This document shows, piece by piece, positions 12,614 through 24,935 of a stretch of DNA of 64,000 nt (the first letter of the stretch is position 1; each line of letters starts with the position of its first letter). The notes beneath the pieces were generated by a model that was not told the origin of the DNA, did no database searches, and saw only the letters and a list, made by a program, of their open reading frames with translations. Source of the stretch: Pleodorina starrii (lineage: Eukaryota; Chlorophyta; Chlorophyceae; Chlamydomonadales; Volvocaceae); NCBI GenBank assembly GCA_030267565.1, contig BRXU01000010.1, positions 1,794,501 through 1,858,500 on the forward strand, in the 5' to 3' direction. The translations under genes were made by a program, and so were the position numbers.

Positions 12614-13128
12614 AGGAACATGAATTACCTTTCGCAGGCGGCCCCACCACGGACATATTGTGGAGCTTGCGGCTCTACGTACGTGGTAGCCAGGTCCTCG
12701 CTGAGCCGTGTACGGTACTTTTTGCACCAGATGAAGATGGCAGCATGGCACGCGTTTTTGCATGTCATCCACACCCCCACATACAAATAAACATGCTGTC
12801 ACACGCCATGTTTGCGATCTCTAGCTAACGGTGTTACGTTACTGTTGGATCATGCAAGTCACAACCGATGTCACACCTGCTGAACCGATGCAGGCGCACG
12901 CTTGCATAAACAAGTAAAATACGCAGCCATGGTCGTACCTGCAACCGTGCGGCTTTATTCCAGTGCTAGCCGTGGTGGCTGGGGAGGACTGGGACCGGGG
13001 AAACCCGTCACCCCACCTCCTCTGATCCCTTCACTCACGCCTCGGCCTCCGGTCCGGCGTATTATTATTAATTTTATTATTCTATTGCCAGCCGACTGGG
13101 TAGTTTGGGGTGTAAACGATCCGCTACA

Positions 13129-13199
13129 GGTCCTGCCGAGACTTGAACTCGGGTTACATGATTCAGAGTCATGTGTCCTAACCACTAGACCACAGGACC
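13129..13199 (-). tRNA. tRNA-Gln (anticodon CUG)
   Basis: Reads GGTCCTG…CAGGACC in the acceptor stem (7/7 pairs), D-arm GGTCTAGTGGTTAGGAC (A box), anticodon arm CATGA-CTCTGAA-TCATG with anticodon CTG, and T-arm CCGAG-TTCAAGT-CTCGG (B box). It is 71 nt, and close to eukaryotic cytosolic tRNA-Gln. No T4 terminator lies within 40 nt downstream, only TTT in the sequence GGATCCTTTACACC-like. This copy is the reference for the array. Confidence 0.92.
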
Positions 13200-13714
13200 A
13201 GGAAAATGAATTACCTTTCACAGGCGGCCCCACCACGGACATATTGTGGAGCTTGCGGCTCTACGTACGTGGTAGCCAGGTCCTCGCTGAGCCGTGTACG
13301 GTACTTTTTGCACCAGATGAAGATGGCAGCATGGCACGCGTTTTTGCATGTCATCCACACCCCCACATACAAATAAACATGCTGTCACACGCCATGTTTG
13401 CGATCTCTAGCTAACGGTGTTACGTTACTGTTGGATCATGCAAGTCACAACCGATGTCACACCTGCTGAACCGATGCAGGCGCACGCTTGCATAAACAAG
13501 TAAAACACGCAGCCATGGTCGTACCTGCAACCGTGCGGCTTTATTCCAGTGCTAGCCGTGGTGGCTGGGGAGGACTGGGACCGGGGAAACCCGTCACCCC
13601 ACCTCCTCTGATCCCTTCACTCACGCCTCGGCCTCCGGTCCGGCGTATTATTATTAATTTTGTTATTCTATTGCTAGCCGACTGGGTAGTTTGGGGTGTA
13701 AAGGATCCGCTACA

Positions 13715-13785
13715 GGTCCTGCCGAGACTTGAACTCGGGTTAAATTATTCAGAGTCATGTGTCCTAACCACTAGACCACAGGACC
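13715..13785 (-). pseudogene. tRNA-Gln copy, anticodon stem broken
   Basis: The 3' anticodon strand is TAATT instead of TCATG, leaving 3 of 5 pairs. Acceptor, D- and T-arms are intact. The unit is missing the AATTACC-containing segment after the tRNA 5' end. Confidence 0.8.
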
Positions 13786-14283
13786 ATCGCAGGCGGCCAC
13801 ACCACGGACATATTGTGGAGCTTGCGGCTCTACGTACGTGGTAGCCAGGTCCTCGCTGAGCCGTGTACGGTACTTTTTGCACCAGATGAAGATGGCAGCA
13901 TGGCACGCGTTTTTGCATGTCATCCACACCCCCACATACAAATAAACATGCTGGCACACGCCATGTTTGCGATCTCTAGCTAACGGTGTTATGTTACTGT
14001 TGGATCATGCAAGTCACAACCGATGTCACACCTGCTGAACCGATGCAGGCGCACGCTTGCATAAACAAGTAAAACACGCAGCCATGGTCGTACCTGCAAC
14101 CGTGCGGCTTTATTCCAGTGCTAGCCGTGGTGGCTGGGGAGGACTGGGACCGGGGAAACCCGTCACCCCACCTCCTCTGATCCCTTCACTCACACCTCGG
14201 CCTCCGGTCCGGCGTATTATTATTAATTTTATTATTCTATTGCTAGCCGACTGGGTAGTTTGGGGTGAAAAGGATCCGCTACA

Positions 14284-14354
14284 GGTCCTGCCGAGACTTG
14301 AACTCGGGTTACATGATTCAGAGTCATGTGTCCTAACCTCTAGACCACAGGACC
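14284..14354 (-). tRNA. tRNA-Gln (anticodon CUG)
   Basis: Same fold as the reference copy, with one D-loop change (TAGAGG for TAGTGG). Downstream is GGATCCTTTTCACC-type sequence, so a T4 pol III terminator is present about 10 nt after the 3' end. Confidence 0.88.
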
Positions 14355-14852
14355 ATCGCAGGCGGCCACACCATGGACATATTGTGGAGCTTGCGGCTCT
14401 ACGTACGTGGTAGCCAGGTCCTCGCTGAGCCGTGTACGGTACTTTTTGCACCAGATGAAGATGGCAGCATGGCACGCGTTTTTGCATGTCATCCACACCC
14501 CCATATACAAATAAACATGCTGTCACACGCCATGTTTGCGATCTCTAGCTAACGGTGTTATGATACTGTTGGATCATGCAAGTCACAACCGATGTCACAC
14601 CTGCTGAACCGATGCAGGCGCACGCTTGCATAAACAAGTAAAACACGCAGCCATGGTCGTACCTGCAACCGTGCGGCTTTATTCCAGTGCTAGCCGTGGT
14701 GGCTGGGGAGGACTGGGACCGGGGAAACCCGTCACCCCACCTCCTCTGATCCCTTCACTCACGCCTCGGCCTCCGGTCCGGCGTATTATTATTAATTTTA
14801 TTATTCTATTGCTAGCCGACTGGGTAGTTTGGGGTGAAAAGGATCCGCTACA

Positions 14853-14914
14853 GGTCCTGCCGAGACTTGAACTCGGGTTACATGATTCAGAGTCATGTGT
14901 CCTAACCACTCTAG
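14853..14914 (-). pseudogene. tRNA-Gln copy split by a mobile element
   Basis: The T-arm and anticodon arm are intact, but the gene is cut in the D-arm/A-box (…AACCACT|CTAG) by the element at ~14915–16771. The remaining 5' part (TAGACCACAGGACC on the plus strand) lies at 16772–16785. Confidence 0.9.
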
Positions 14915-16771
14915 TGGGGGCACCTATGATGGGACACTTCACCTTTACATGCCCGACAGATTGGGCAAATGCCTCTTACTGGCCCTCAGCCGCGGGTTGT
15001 ACATGGCCGTATATGTCCTCTGTGAGGCCCTTGAAGCGCGGTCTGAAACTCTGACAGGAACATCAAGTACACGGGCACTTCCGTGATTGGGTCCATAAAT
15101 CCCCTTTTTCGAAATCACCACCTATTATGGGACAGCGTGAAAATGACTCATAAGGACCGTATACACGCACACTGGCGCCCCATATTGCTTTATCATACTC
15201 ATAATAGTCATCAGAAAGCCTCGAGAGCGTCTGGCGTGTGAAACTTTGGTGTCGAGTTCGGTAGGTGGCCATGCATCCTGCTAGTCCCAGGGTCATCCTC
15301 ACCACTCAGCAGCGAATCAGTGTTTTTGGGCGGGGCCCCAGCACGAAGCGCCCAGGGGGGCCCCGCCCTGTAGGATTGCCCATGTCCGTGCCCGCACTGT
15401 CTGATGTCTAATGTAAAAGCATAAGTGCAGAATTTCGGCCAACGGAAAGACTCCATAAGTAAAATATTACGTTCTTTATTGCATGGTAAATTTATTATAG
15501 GAACCCAACCTCGTATGAGTAAAAACCAGTTTGGCAGTCTCCATGGACCGAGGCCGAGGTCAAACCAACGCCTCTCGGCCTATAATTAATTCCAGAAGAT
15601 CCATCGTTTCTCGAACTGGAATTCTGACATGACGGCGTGAAATGAATCTTCGTTTCGGCGACCAAATATGTTTGCATTGCGAACAATCTTCCCGTGAACA
15701 CACCACAGCAGCTCTGCTTGCCGGTCCGACCGACTTGACGCACACTTATATTACAAAGATTGCATGGGACAAACCATGAGGGGCAAACTGCTGGTTGTTG
15801 GACGCCAAGACGCAAATTGCACACACGATGCGGCAGTCTTCTGCGGGCCGCCCAACAAGTCCAGTCGGCAACCTAGGGAATCCCTGTCCTAATGTTAAAG
15901 CATTCAAGCCTCCACTACGGCGAATACCTCAGTAGTGAAGCCTGTGCACTCTCGTCGGCAACTGCACGTCGTCGCAATCAACCCTCGCAAACAGTTCCGC
16001 TGTCCTATTGTCAAGTCAGCCTGCGTGATGTGTAAATGATACACTCCATGTCTACTGTCAAGTAACTTCAGCCAAGGCGCTGGCCGGAAGAGTTGCACAG
16101 TGCCGAGACGGCGCACGATGCTAAACATGGGTCGGATTGCTGAAGCCGCAGGCATTTCAGATATAAAGCTCTGGCTGCCTATCAGCAGGAATGTCGACAC
16201 TCTCACAGTTGACGCCCTCGCCGCTCGCTTTGGAAATGCCGTATTTCGGTCGATGCGCACATGCGCTCATGCACCCGCCAGGATGACGCGCTTCGCACGG
16301 CGCCGGCAGGCCTTGCTAACGACTCGGCTAGCAGGCATTTCGGGAAAAAAGCTCTGGCTGTCTATCAGCAGGAATGTCGACACTCTCACACTTCACGCCC
16401 TCGCCGCCCTAGCACTCAACTTAACCCGTACGGATTTAGTGGGGCCCCGCCCTTTTTCCGGCTTCAAGGAAGCCGACACCAACCCCTTGTCTGGTGAAAG
16501 CATGTCTATAATATATATTTAATTGTTTTCAGACGGCTGGTGCTCACTGGTCTGCAAGATTTACCGACGACAGTTGCCGCTCATGGTTCTGAGACCACAA
16601 CCAAAATCGCGTGTCACATTATACGTTTCAAGACACATGTCAGCTGGCGAAAATATAAGTTTATATGTCTAGTTTACGATTCCGGAGTTTCGTGGCCAAT
16701 GAATGTGCGGTTGTGAAGAAAACTCATGTGTCCCATGATAGGGGGTGTCCCATAATAGGCGCCCCCTCCTG
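14915..16771. mobile_element. Terminal-inverted-repeat element inserted in a tRNA-Gln gene
   Basis: The termini are inverted copies of a ~22-bp motif with core CCTATNATGGGACAC (left 14920–14938; right reverse complement at 16740–16765; about 20/22 identical), each preceded by GGGGGC. A second copy of the core lies inside each end (15119–15133 left; 16730–16745 right), all oriented inward. TAG occurs at both junctions (14912–14914 and 16772–16774), a possible 2–3-bp duplication, though two extra bases on the left make the exact edge uncertain. Inside, GGGCGGGGCCCC and its inverse form a hairpin (15328–15368) and recur at 16441. No transposase was recognised; probably non-autonomous. Confidence 0.75.
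16151..16410. repeat. Diverged ~185-bp direct duplication inside the TIR element
   Basis: Two copies of a ~75-bp segment (GGCATTTC…AAGCTCTGGCTG…TATCAGCAGGAATGTCGAC…CTCACA…CACGCCCTCGCCGC) start near 16151 and 16335. They are about 85% alike. Nothing links them to a known gene. Confidence 0.75.
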
Positions 16772-17300
16772 TAGACCACAGGACCAGGAACATGAATTAC
16801 CTTTCGCAGGCGGCCCCACCACGGACATATTGTGGAGCTTGCGGCTCTACGTACGTGGTAGCCAGGTCCTCGCTGAGCCGTGTACGGTACTTTTTGCACC
16901 AGATGAAGATGGCAGCATGGCACGCGTTTTTGCATGTCATCCACACCCCCACATACAAATAAACATGCTGTCACACGCCATGTTTGCGATCTCTAGCTAA
17001 CGGTGTTATGTTACTGTTGGATCATGCAAGTCACAACCGATGTCACACCTGCTGAACCGATGCAGGCGCACGCTTGCATAAACAAGTAAAACACGCAGCC
17101 ATGGTCGTACCTGCAACCGTGCGGCTTTATTCCAGTGCTAGCCGTGGTGGCTGGGGAGGACTGGGACCGGGGAAACCCGTCACCCCACCTCCTCTGATCC
17201 CTTCACTCACGCCTCGGCCTCCGGTCCGGCGTATTATTATTAATTTTATTATTCTATTGCTAGCCGACTGGGTAGTTTGGGGTGTAAAGGATCCGCTACA

Positions 17301-17371
17301 GGTCCTGCCGAGACTTGAACTCGGGTTACATGATTCAGAGTCATGTGTCCTAACCACTAGACCACAGGACC
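17301..17371 (-). tRNA. tRNA-Gln (anticodon CUG)
   Basis: Identical in fold and sequence to the copy at 13129. First intact gene after the TIR element. Only a T3 run follows. Confidence 0.92.
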
Positions 17372-17886
17372 AGGAACATGAATTACCCTTCGCAGGCGGC
17401 CCCACCACGGACATATTGTGGAGCTTGCGGCTCTACGTACGTGGTAGCCAGGTCCTCGCTGAGCCGTGTACGGTACTTTTTGCACCAGATGAAGATGGCA
17501 GCATGGCACGCGTTTTTGCATGTCATCCACACCCCCACATACAAATAAACATGCTGTCACACGCCATGTTTGCGATCTCTAGCTAACGGTGTTACGTTAC
17601 TGTTGGATCATGCAAGTCACAACCGATGTCACACCTGCTGAACCGATGCAGGCGCACGCTTGCATAAACAAGTAAAACACGCAGCCATGGTCGTACCTGC
17701 AACCGTGCGGCTTTATTCCAGTGCTAGCCGTGGTGGCTGGGGAGGACTGGGACCGGGGAAACCCGTCACCCCACCTCCTCTGATCCCTTCACTCACGCCT
17801 CGGCCTCCGGTCCGGCGTATTATTATTAATTTTATTATTCTATTGCTAGCCGACTGGGTAGTTTGGGGTGTAAAGGATCCGCTACA

Positions 17887-17952
17887 GGTCCTGCCGAGAC
17901 TTGAACTCGGGTTACATAATGTCATGTGTCCTAACCACTAGACCACAGGACC
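17887..17952 (-). pseudogene. tRNA-Gln copy lacking its anticodon loop
   Basis: A 5-nt loss (plus-strand TTACATAATGTCATGTG) removes the anticodon, leaving 66 nt. Confidence 0.9.
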
Positions 17953-18468
17953 AGGAACAATGAATTACTCTTCGCAGGGGGCCCCACCACGGACATATTG
18001 TGGAGCTTGCGGCTCTACGTACTTGGTAGCCAGGTCCTCGCTGAGCCGTGTACGGTACTTTTTGCACCAGATGAAGATGGCAGCATGGCACGCGTTTTTG
18101 CATGTCATCCACACCCCCACATACAAATAAACATGCTGTCACACGCCATGTTTGCGATCTCTAGCTAACGGTGTTATGATACTGTTGGATCATGCAAGTC
18201 ACAACCGATGTCACACCTGCTGAACCGATGCAGGCGCACGCTTGCATAAACAAGTAAAACACGCAGCCATGGTCGTACCTGCAACCGTGCGGCTTTATTC
18301 CAGTGCTAGCCGTGGTGGCTGGGGAGGACTGGGACCGGGGAAACCCGTCACCCCACCTCCTCTGATCCCTTCACTCACGCCTCGGCCTCCGGTCCGGCGT
18401 ATTATTATTAATTTTGTTATTCTATTGCTAGCCGACTGGGTAGTTTGGGGTGTAAAGGATCCGCTACA

Positions 18469-18539
18469 GGTCCTGCCGAGACTTGAACTCGGGTTACATG
18501 ATTCAGAGTCATGTGTCCTAACCACTAGACCACAGGACC
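18469..18539 (-). tRNA. tRNA-Gln (anticodon CUG)
   Basis: Matches the reference copy across all four arms. Confidence 0.92.
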
Positions 18540-19054
18540 AGGAACATGAATTACCTTTCGCAGGCGGCCCCACCACGGACATATTGTGGAGCTTGCGGCT
18601 CTACGTACGTGGTAGCCAGGTCCTCGCTGAGCCGTGTACGGTACTTTTTGCACCAGATGAAGATGGCAGCATGGCACGCGTTTTTGCATGTCATCCACAC
18701 CCCCACATACAAATAAACATGCTGTCACACGCCATGTTTGCGATCTCTAGCTAACGGTGTTATGTTACTGTTGGATCATGCAAGTCACAACCGATGTCAC
18801 ACCTGCTGAACCGATGCAGGCGCACGCTTGCATAAACAAGTAAAACACGCAGCCATGGTCGTACCTGCAACCGTGCGGCTTTATTCCAGTGCTAGCCGTG
18901 GTGGCTGGGGAGGACTGGGACCGGGGAAACCCGTCACCCCACCTCCTCTGATCCCTTCACTCACGCCTCGGCCTCCGGTCCGGCGTATTATTATTAATTT
19001 TATTATTCTATTGCTAGCCGACTGGGTAGTTTGGGGTGTAAAGGATCCGCTACA

Positions 19055-19117
19055 GGTCCTGCCGAGACTTGAACTCGGGTTACATGATTCAGAGTCATGT
19101 GTCCTAACCACTAGACC
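19055..19117 (-). pseudogene. tRNA-Gln copy without acceptor 5' strand
   Basis: A 24-bp deletion fuses CTAGACC to TTTCGCAGG, removing the 5' acceptor strand and shortening the unit to 562 bp. Confidence 0.9.
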
Positions 19118-19616
19118 TTTCGCAGGCGGCCCCACCACGGACATATTGTGGAGCTTGCGGCTCTACGTACGTGGTAGCCAGGTCCTCGCTGAGCCGTGTA
19201 CGGTACTTTTTGCACCAGATGAAGATGGCAGCATGGCACGCGTTTTTGCATGTCATCCACACCCCCACATACAAATAAACATGCTGTCACACGCCATGTT
19301 TGCGATCTCTAGCTAACGGTGTTATGATACTGTTGGATCATGCAAGTCACAACCGATGTCACACCTGCTGAACCGATGCAGGCGCACGCTTGCATAAACA
19401 AGTAAAACACGCAGCCATGGTCGTACCTGCAACCGTGCGGCTTTATTCCAGTGCTAGCCGTGGTGGCTGGGGAGGACTGGGACCGGGGAAACCCGTCACC
19501 CCACCTCCTCTGATCCCTTCACTCACGCCTCGGCCTCCGGTCCGGCGTATTATTATTAATTTTATTATTCTATTGCTAGCCGACTGGGTAGTTTGGGGTG
19601 TAAAGGATCCGCTACA

Positions 19617-19687
19617 GGTCCTGCCGAAACTTGAACTCGGGTTACATGATTCAGAGTCATGTGTCCTAACCACTAGACCACAGGACC
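19617..19687 (-). tRNA. tRNA-Gln (anticodon CUG), T-stem G·U variant
   Basis: The T-stem reads CCGAG…TTCGG, replacing one G–C pair by G·U. Everything else folds normally. The same variant is shared by the next four full-length genes. Confidence 0.87.
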
Positions 19688-20202
19688 AGGAACATGAATT
19701 ACCTTTCGCAGGCGGCCCCACCACGGACATATTGTGGAGCTTGCGGCTCTACGTACGTGGTAGCCAGGTCCTCGCTGAGCCGTGTACGGTACTTTTTGCA
19801 CCAGATGAAGATGGCAGCATGGCACGCGTTTTTGCATGTCATCCACACCCCCACATACAAATAAACATGCTGTCACACGCCATGTTTGCGATCTCTAGCT
19901 AACGGTGTTACGTTACTGTTGGATCATGCAAGTCACAACCGATGTCACACCTGCTGAACCGATGCAGGCGCACGCTTGCATAAACAAGTAAAACACGCAG
20001 CCATGGTCGTACCTGCAACCGTGCGGCTTTATTCCAGTGCTAGCCGTGGTGGCTGGGGAGGACTGGGACCGGGGAAACCCGTCACCCCACCTCCTCTGAT
20101 CCCTTCACTCACGCCTCGGCCTCCGGTCCGGCGTATTATTATTAATTTTATTATTCTATTGCCAGCCGACTGGGTAGTTTGGGGTGTAAAGGATCCGCTA
20201 CA

Positions 20203-20265
20203 GGTCCTGCCGAGACTTGAACTCGGGTTACATGATTCAGAGTCATGTGTCCTAACCACTAGACC
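20203..20265 (-). pseudogene. tRNA-Gln copy without acceptor 5' strand
   Basis: Carries the same 24-bp deletion as the copy at 19055. The flanking spacer has extra substitutions (ATTGCGGAGC, CGTCGTAGCC) that it shares with the distant copy at 29547. Confidence 0.9.
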
Positions 20266-20764
20266 TTTCGCAGGCGGCCCCACCACGGACATATTGCGGA
20301 GCTTGCGGCTCTACGTACGTCGTAGCCAGGTCCTCGCTGAGCCATGTACGGTACTTTTTGCACCAGATGAAGATGGCAGCATGGCACGCGTTTTTGCATG
20401 TCATCCACACCCCCACATACAAATAAACATGCTGTCACACGCCATGTTTGCGATCTCTAGCTAACGGTGTTATGATACTGTTGGATCATGCAAGTCACAA
20501 CCGATGTCACACCTGCTGAACCGATGCAGGCGCACGCTTGCATAAACAAGTAAAACACGCAGCCATGGTCGTACCTGCAACCGTGCGGCTTTATTCCAGT
20601 GCTAGCCGTGGTGGCTGGGGAGGACTGGGACCGGGGAAACCCGTCACCCCACCTCCTCTGATCCCTTCACTCACGCCTCGGCCTCCGGTCCGGCGTATTA
20701 TTATTAATTTTATTATTCTATTGCTAGCCGACTGGGTAGTTTGGGGTGTAAAGGATCCGCTACA

Positions 20765-20835
20765 GGTCCTGCCGAAACTTGAACTCGGGTTACATGATTC
20801 AGAGTCATGTGTCCTAACCACTAGACCACAGGACC
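20765..20835 (-). tRNA. tRNA-Gln (anticodon CUG), T-stem G·U variant
   Basis: Full-length and foldable; same T-stem variant as 19617. Confidence 0.87.
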
Positions 20836-21350
20836 AGGAACATGAATTACCTTTCGCAGGCGGCCCCACCACGGACATATTGTGGAGCTTGCGGCTCTAC
20901 GTACGTGGTAGCCAGGTCCTCGCTGAGCCGTGTACGGTACTTTTTGCACCAGATGAAGATGGCAGCATGGCACGCGTTTTTGCATGTCATCCACACCCCC
21001 ACATACAAATAAACATGCTGTCACACGCCATGTTTGCGATCTCTAGCTAACGGTGTTACGTTACTGTTGGATCATGCAAGTCACAACCGATGTCACACCT
21101 GCTGAACCGATGCAGGCGCACGCTTGCATAAACAAGTAAAACACGCAGCCATGGTCGTACCTGCAACCGTGCGGCTTTATTCCAGTGCTAGCCGTGGTGG
21201 CTGGGGAGGACTGGGACCGGGGAAACCCGTCACCCCACCTCCTCTGATCCCTTCACTCACGCCTCGGCCTCCGGTCCGGCGTATTATTATTAATTTTATT
21301 ATTCTATTGCTAGCCGACTGGGTAGTTTGGGGTGTAAAGGATCCGCTACA

Positions 21351-21421
21351 GGTCCTGCCGAAACTTGAACTCGGGTTACATGATTCAGAGTCATGTGTCC
21401 TAACCACTAGACCACAGGACC
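21351..21421 (-). tRNA. tRNA-Gln (anticodon CUG), T-stem G·U variant
   Basis: Full-length and foldable, exactly 586 bp from the previous copy. Confidence 0.87.
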
Positions 21422-21936
21422 AGGAACATGAATTACCTTTCGCAGGCGGCCCCACCACGGACATATTGTGGAGCTTGCGGCTCTACGTACGTGGTAGCCA
21501 GGTCCTCGCTGAGCCGTGTACGGTACTTTTTGCACCAGATGAAGATGGCAGCATGGCACGCGTTTTTGCATGTCATCCACACCCCCACATACAAATAAAC
21601 ATGCTGTCACACGCCATGTTTGCGATCTCTAGCTAACGGTGTTACGTTACTGTTGGATCATGCAAGTCACAACCGATGTCACACCTGCTGAACCGATGCA
21701 GGCGCACGCTTGCATAAACAAGTAAAACACGCAGCCATGGTCGTACCTGCAACCGTGCGGCTTTATTCCAGTGCTAGCCGTGGTGGCTGGGGAGGACTGG
21801 GACCGGGGAAACCCGTCACCCCACCTCCTCTGATCCCTTCACTCACGCCTCGGCCTCCGGTCCGGCGTATTATTATTAATTTTATTGTTCTATTGCTAGC
21901 CGACTGGGTAGTTTGGGGTGTAAAGGATCCGCTACA

Positions 21937-22007
21937 GGTCCTGCCGAAACTTGAACTCGGGTTACATGATTCAGAGTCATGTGTCCTAACCACTAGACCA
22001 CAGGACC
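21937..22007 (-). tRNA. tRNA-Gln (anticodon CUG), T-stem G·U variant
   Basis: Full-length and foldable. Its spacer has a private change in the AT-rich stretch (TTTATTGTTC). Confidence 0.87.
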
Positions 22008-22522
22008 AGGAACATGAATTACCTTTCGCAGGCGGCCCCACCACGGACATATTGTGGAGCTTGCGGCTCTACGTACGTGGTAGCCAGGTCCTCGCTGAGC
22101 CGTGTACGGTACTTTTTGCACCAGATGAAGATGGCAGCATGGCACGCGTTTTTGCATGTCATCCACACCCCCACATACAAATAAACATGCTGTCACACGC
22201 CATGTTTGCGATCTCTAGCTAACGGTGTTACGTTACTGTTGGATCATGCAAGTCACAACCGATGTCACACCTGCTGAACCGATGCAGGCGCACGCTTGCA
22301 TAAACAAGTAAAACACGCAGCCATGGTCGTACCTGCAACCGTGCGGCTTTATTCCAGTGCTAGCCGTGGTGGCTGGGGAGGACTGGGACCGGGGAAACCC
22401 GTCACCCCACCTCCTCTGATCCCTTCACTCACGCCTCGGCCTCCGGTCCGGCGTATTATTATTAATTTTATTATTCTATTGCTAGCCGACTGGGTAGTTT
22501 GGGGTGTAAAGGATCCGCTACA

Positions 22523-22593
22523 GGTCCTGCCGAAACTTGAACTCGGGTTACATGATTCAGAGTCATGTGTCCTAACCACTAGACCACAGGACC
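22523..22593 (-). tRNA. tRNA-Gln (anticodon CUG), T-stem G·U variant
   Basis: Last intact gene of the array; every copy to its right has a structural lesion. Confidence 0.87.
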
Positions 22594-23108
22594 AGGAACA
22601 TGAATTACCTTTCGCAGGCGGCCCCACCACGGACATATTGTGGAGCTTGCGGCTCTACGTACGTGGTAGCCAGGTCCTCGCTGAGCCGTGTACGGTACTT
22701 TTTGCACCAGATGAAGATGGCAGCATGGCACGCGTTTTTGCATGTCATCCACACCCCCACATACAAATAAACATGCTGTCACACGCCATGTTTGCGATCT
22801 CTAGCTAACGGTGTTATGTTACTGTTGGATCATGCAAGTCACAACCGATGTCACACCTGCTGAACCGATGCAGGCGCACGCTTGCATAAACAAGTAAAAC
22901 ACGCAGCCATGGTCGTACCTGCAACCGTGCGGCTTTATTCCAGTGCTAGCCGTGGTGGCTGGGGAGGACTGGGACCGGGGAAACCCGTCACCCCACCTCC
23001 TCTGATCCCTTCACTCACGCCTCGGCCTCCGGTCCGGCGTATTATTATTAATTTTATTATTCTATTGCTAGCCGACTGGGTAGTTTGGGGTGTAAAGGAT
23101 CCGCTACA

Positions 23109-23178
23109 GGTCCTGCCGAGACTTGAACTCGGATAAATTATTCAGAGTCATGTGTCCTAACCACTAGACCACAGGACC
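23109..23178 (-). pseudogene. tRNA-Gln copy, anticodon stem and variable loop altered
   Basis: Plus-strand CTCGGATAAATTATTC: broken anticodon stem (TAATT) and a 1-nt loss next to the T-stem. Confidence 0.85.
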
Positions 23179-23693
23179 AGGAACATGAATTACCCTTCGC
23201 AGGCGGCCCCACCACGGACATATTGTGGAGCTTGCGGCTCTACGTACGTGGTAGCCAGGTCCTCGCTGAGCCGTGTACGGTACTTTTTGCACCAGATGAA
23301 GATGGCAGCATGGCACGCGTTTTTGCATGTCATCCACACCCCCACATACAAATAAACATGCTGTCACACGCCATGTTTGCGATCTCTAGCTAACGGTGTT
23401 ACGTTACTGTTGGATCATGCAAGTCACAACCGATGTCACACCTGCTGAACCGATGCAGGCGCACGCTTGCATAAACAAGTAAAACACGCAGCCATGGTCG
23501 TACCTGCAACCGTGCGGCTTTATTCCAGTGCTAGCCGTGGTGGCTGGGGAGGACTGGGACCGGGGAAACCCGTCACCCCACCTCCTCTGATCCCTTCACT
23601 CACGCCTCGGCCTCCGGTCCGGCGTATTATTATTAATTTTATTATTCTATTGCTAGCCGACTGGGTAGTTTGGGGTGTAAAGGATCCGCTACA

Positions 23694-23764
23694 GGTCCTG
23701 CCGAGACTTGAACTCGGGTTAAATTATTCAGAGTCATGTGTCCTAACCACTAGACCACAGGACC
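23694..23764 (-). pseudogene. tRNA-Gln copy, anticodon stem broken
   Basis: TTAAATTATTC form: the TAATT anticodon strand, but with an intact T-stem junction. Confidence 0.82.
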
Positions 23765-24279
23765 AGGAACATGAATTACCCTTCGCAGGCGGCCCCACCA
23801 CGGACATATTGTGGAGCTTGCGGCTCTACGTACGTGGTAGCCAGGTCCTCGCTGAGCCGTGTACGGTACTTTTTGCACCAGATGAAGATGGCAGCATGGC
23901 ACGCGTTTTTGCATGTCATCCACACCCCCACATACAAATAAACATGCTGTCACACGCCATGTTTGCGATCTCTAGCTAACGGTGTTACGTTACTGTTGGA
24001 TCATGCAAGTCACAACCGATGTCACACCTGCTGAACCGATGCAGGCGCACGCTTGCATAAACAAGTAAAACACGCAGCCATGGTCGTACCTGCAACCGTG
24101 CGGCTTTATTCCAGTGCTAGCCGTGGTGGCTGGGGAGGACTGGGACCGGGGAAACCCGTCACCCCACCTCCTCTGATCCCTTCACTCACGCCTCGGCCTC
24201 CGGTCAGGCGTATTATTATTAATTTTGTTATTCTATTGCTAGCCGATTGGGTAGTTTAGGGTGTAAAGGATCCGCTACA

Positions 24280-24349
24280 GGTCCTGCCGAGACTTGAACT
24301 CGGATAAATTATTCAGAGTCATGTGTCCTAACCACTAGACCACAGGACC
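24280..24349 (-). pseudogene. tRNA-Gln copy, anticodon stem and variable loop altered
   Basis: GGATAAATTATTC form, as at 23109. The spacer also carries CCGATTGG and TTTAGGG changes. Confidence 0.85.
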
Positions 24350-24864
24350 AGGAACATGAATTACCCTTCGCAGGCGGCCCCACCACGGACATATTGTGGA
24401 GCTTGCGGCTCTACGTACGTGGTAGCCAGGTCCTCGCTGAGCCGTGTACGGTACTTTTTGCACCAGATGAAGATGGCAGCATGGCACGCGTTTTTGCATG
24501 TCATCCACACCCCCACATACAAATAAACATGCTGTCACACGCCATGTTTGCGATCTCTAGCTAACGGTGTTACGTTACTGTTGGATCATGCAAGTCACAA
24601 CCGATGTCACACCTGCTGAACCGATGCAGGCGCACGCTTGCATAAACAAGTAAAACACGCAGCCATGGTCGTACCTGCAACCGTGCGGCTTTATTCCAGT
24701 GCTAGCCGTGGTGGCTGGGGAGGACTGGGACCGGGGAAACCCGTCACCCCACCTCCTCTGATCCCTTCACTCACGCCTCGGCCTCCGGTCAGGCGTATTA
24801 TTATTAATTTTATTATTCTATTGCTAGCCGACTGGGTAGTTTGGGGTGTAAAGGATCCGCTACA

Positions 24865-24935
24865 GGGCCTGCCGAGACTTGAACTCGGGTTACATGATTC
24901 AGAGTCATGTGTCCTAACCACTAGACCACATGACC
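24865..24935 (-). pseudogene. tRNA-Gln copy with acceptor-stem mismatches
   Basis: The anticodon arm is intact, but both acceptor strands are mutated (GGTCATG versus CAGGCCC), giving two mismatches. Possibly inactive. Confidence 0.7.
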
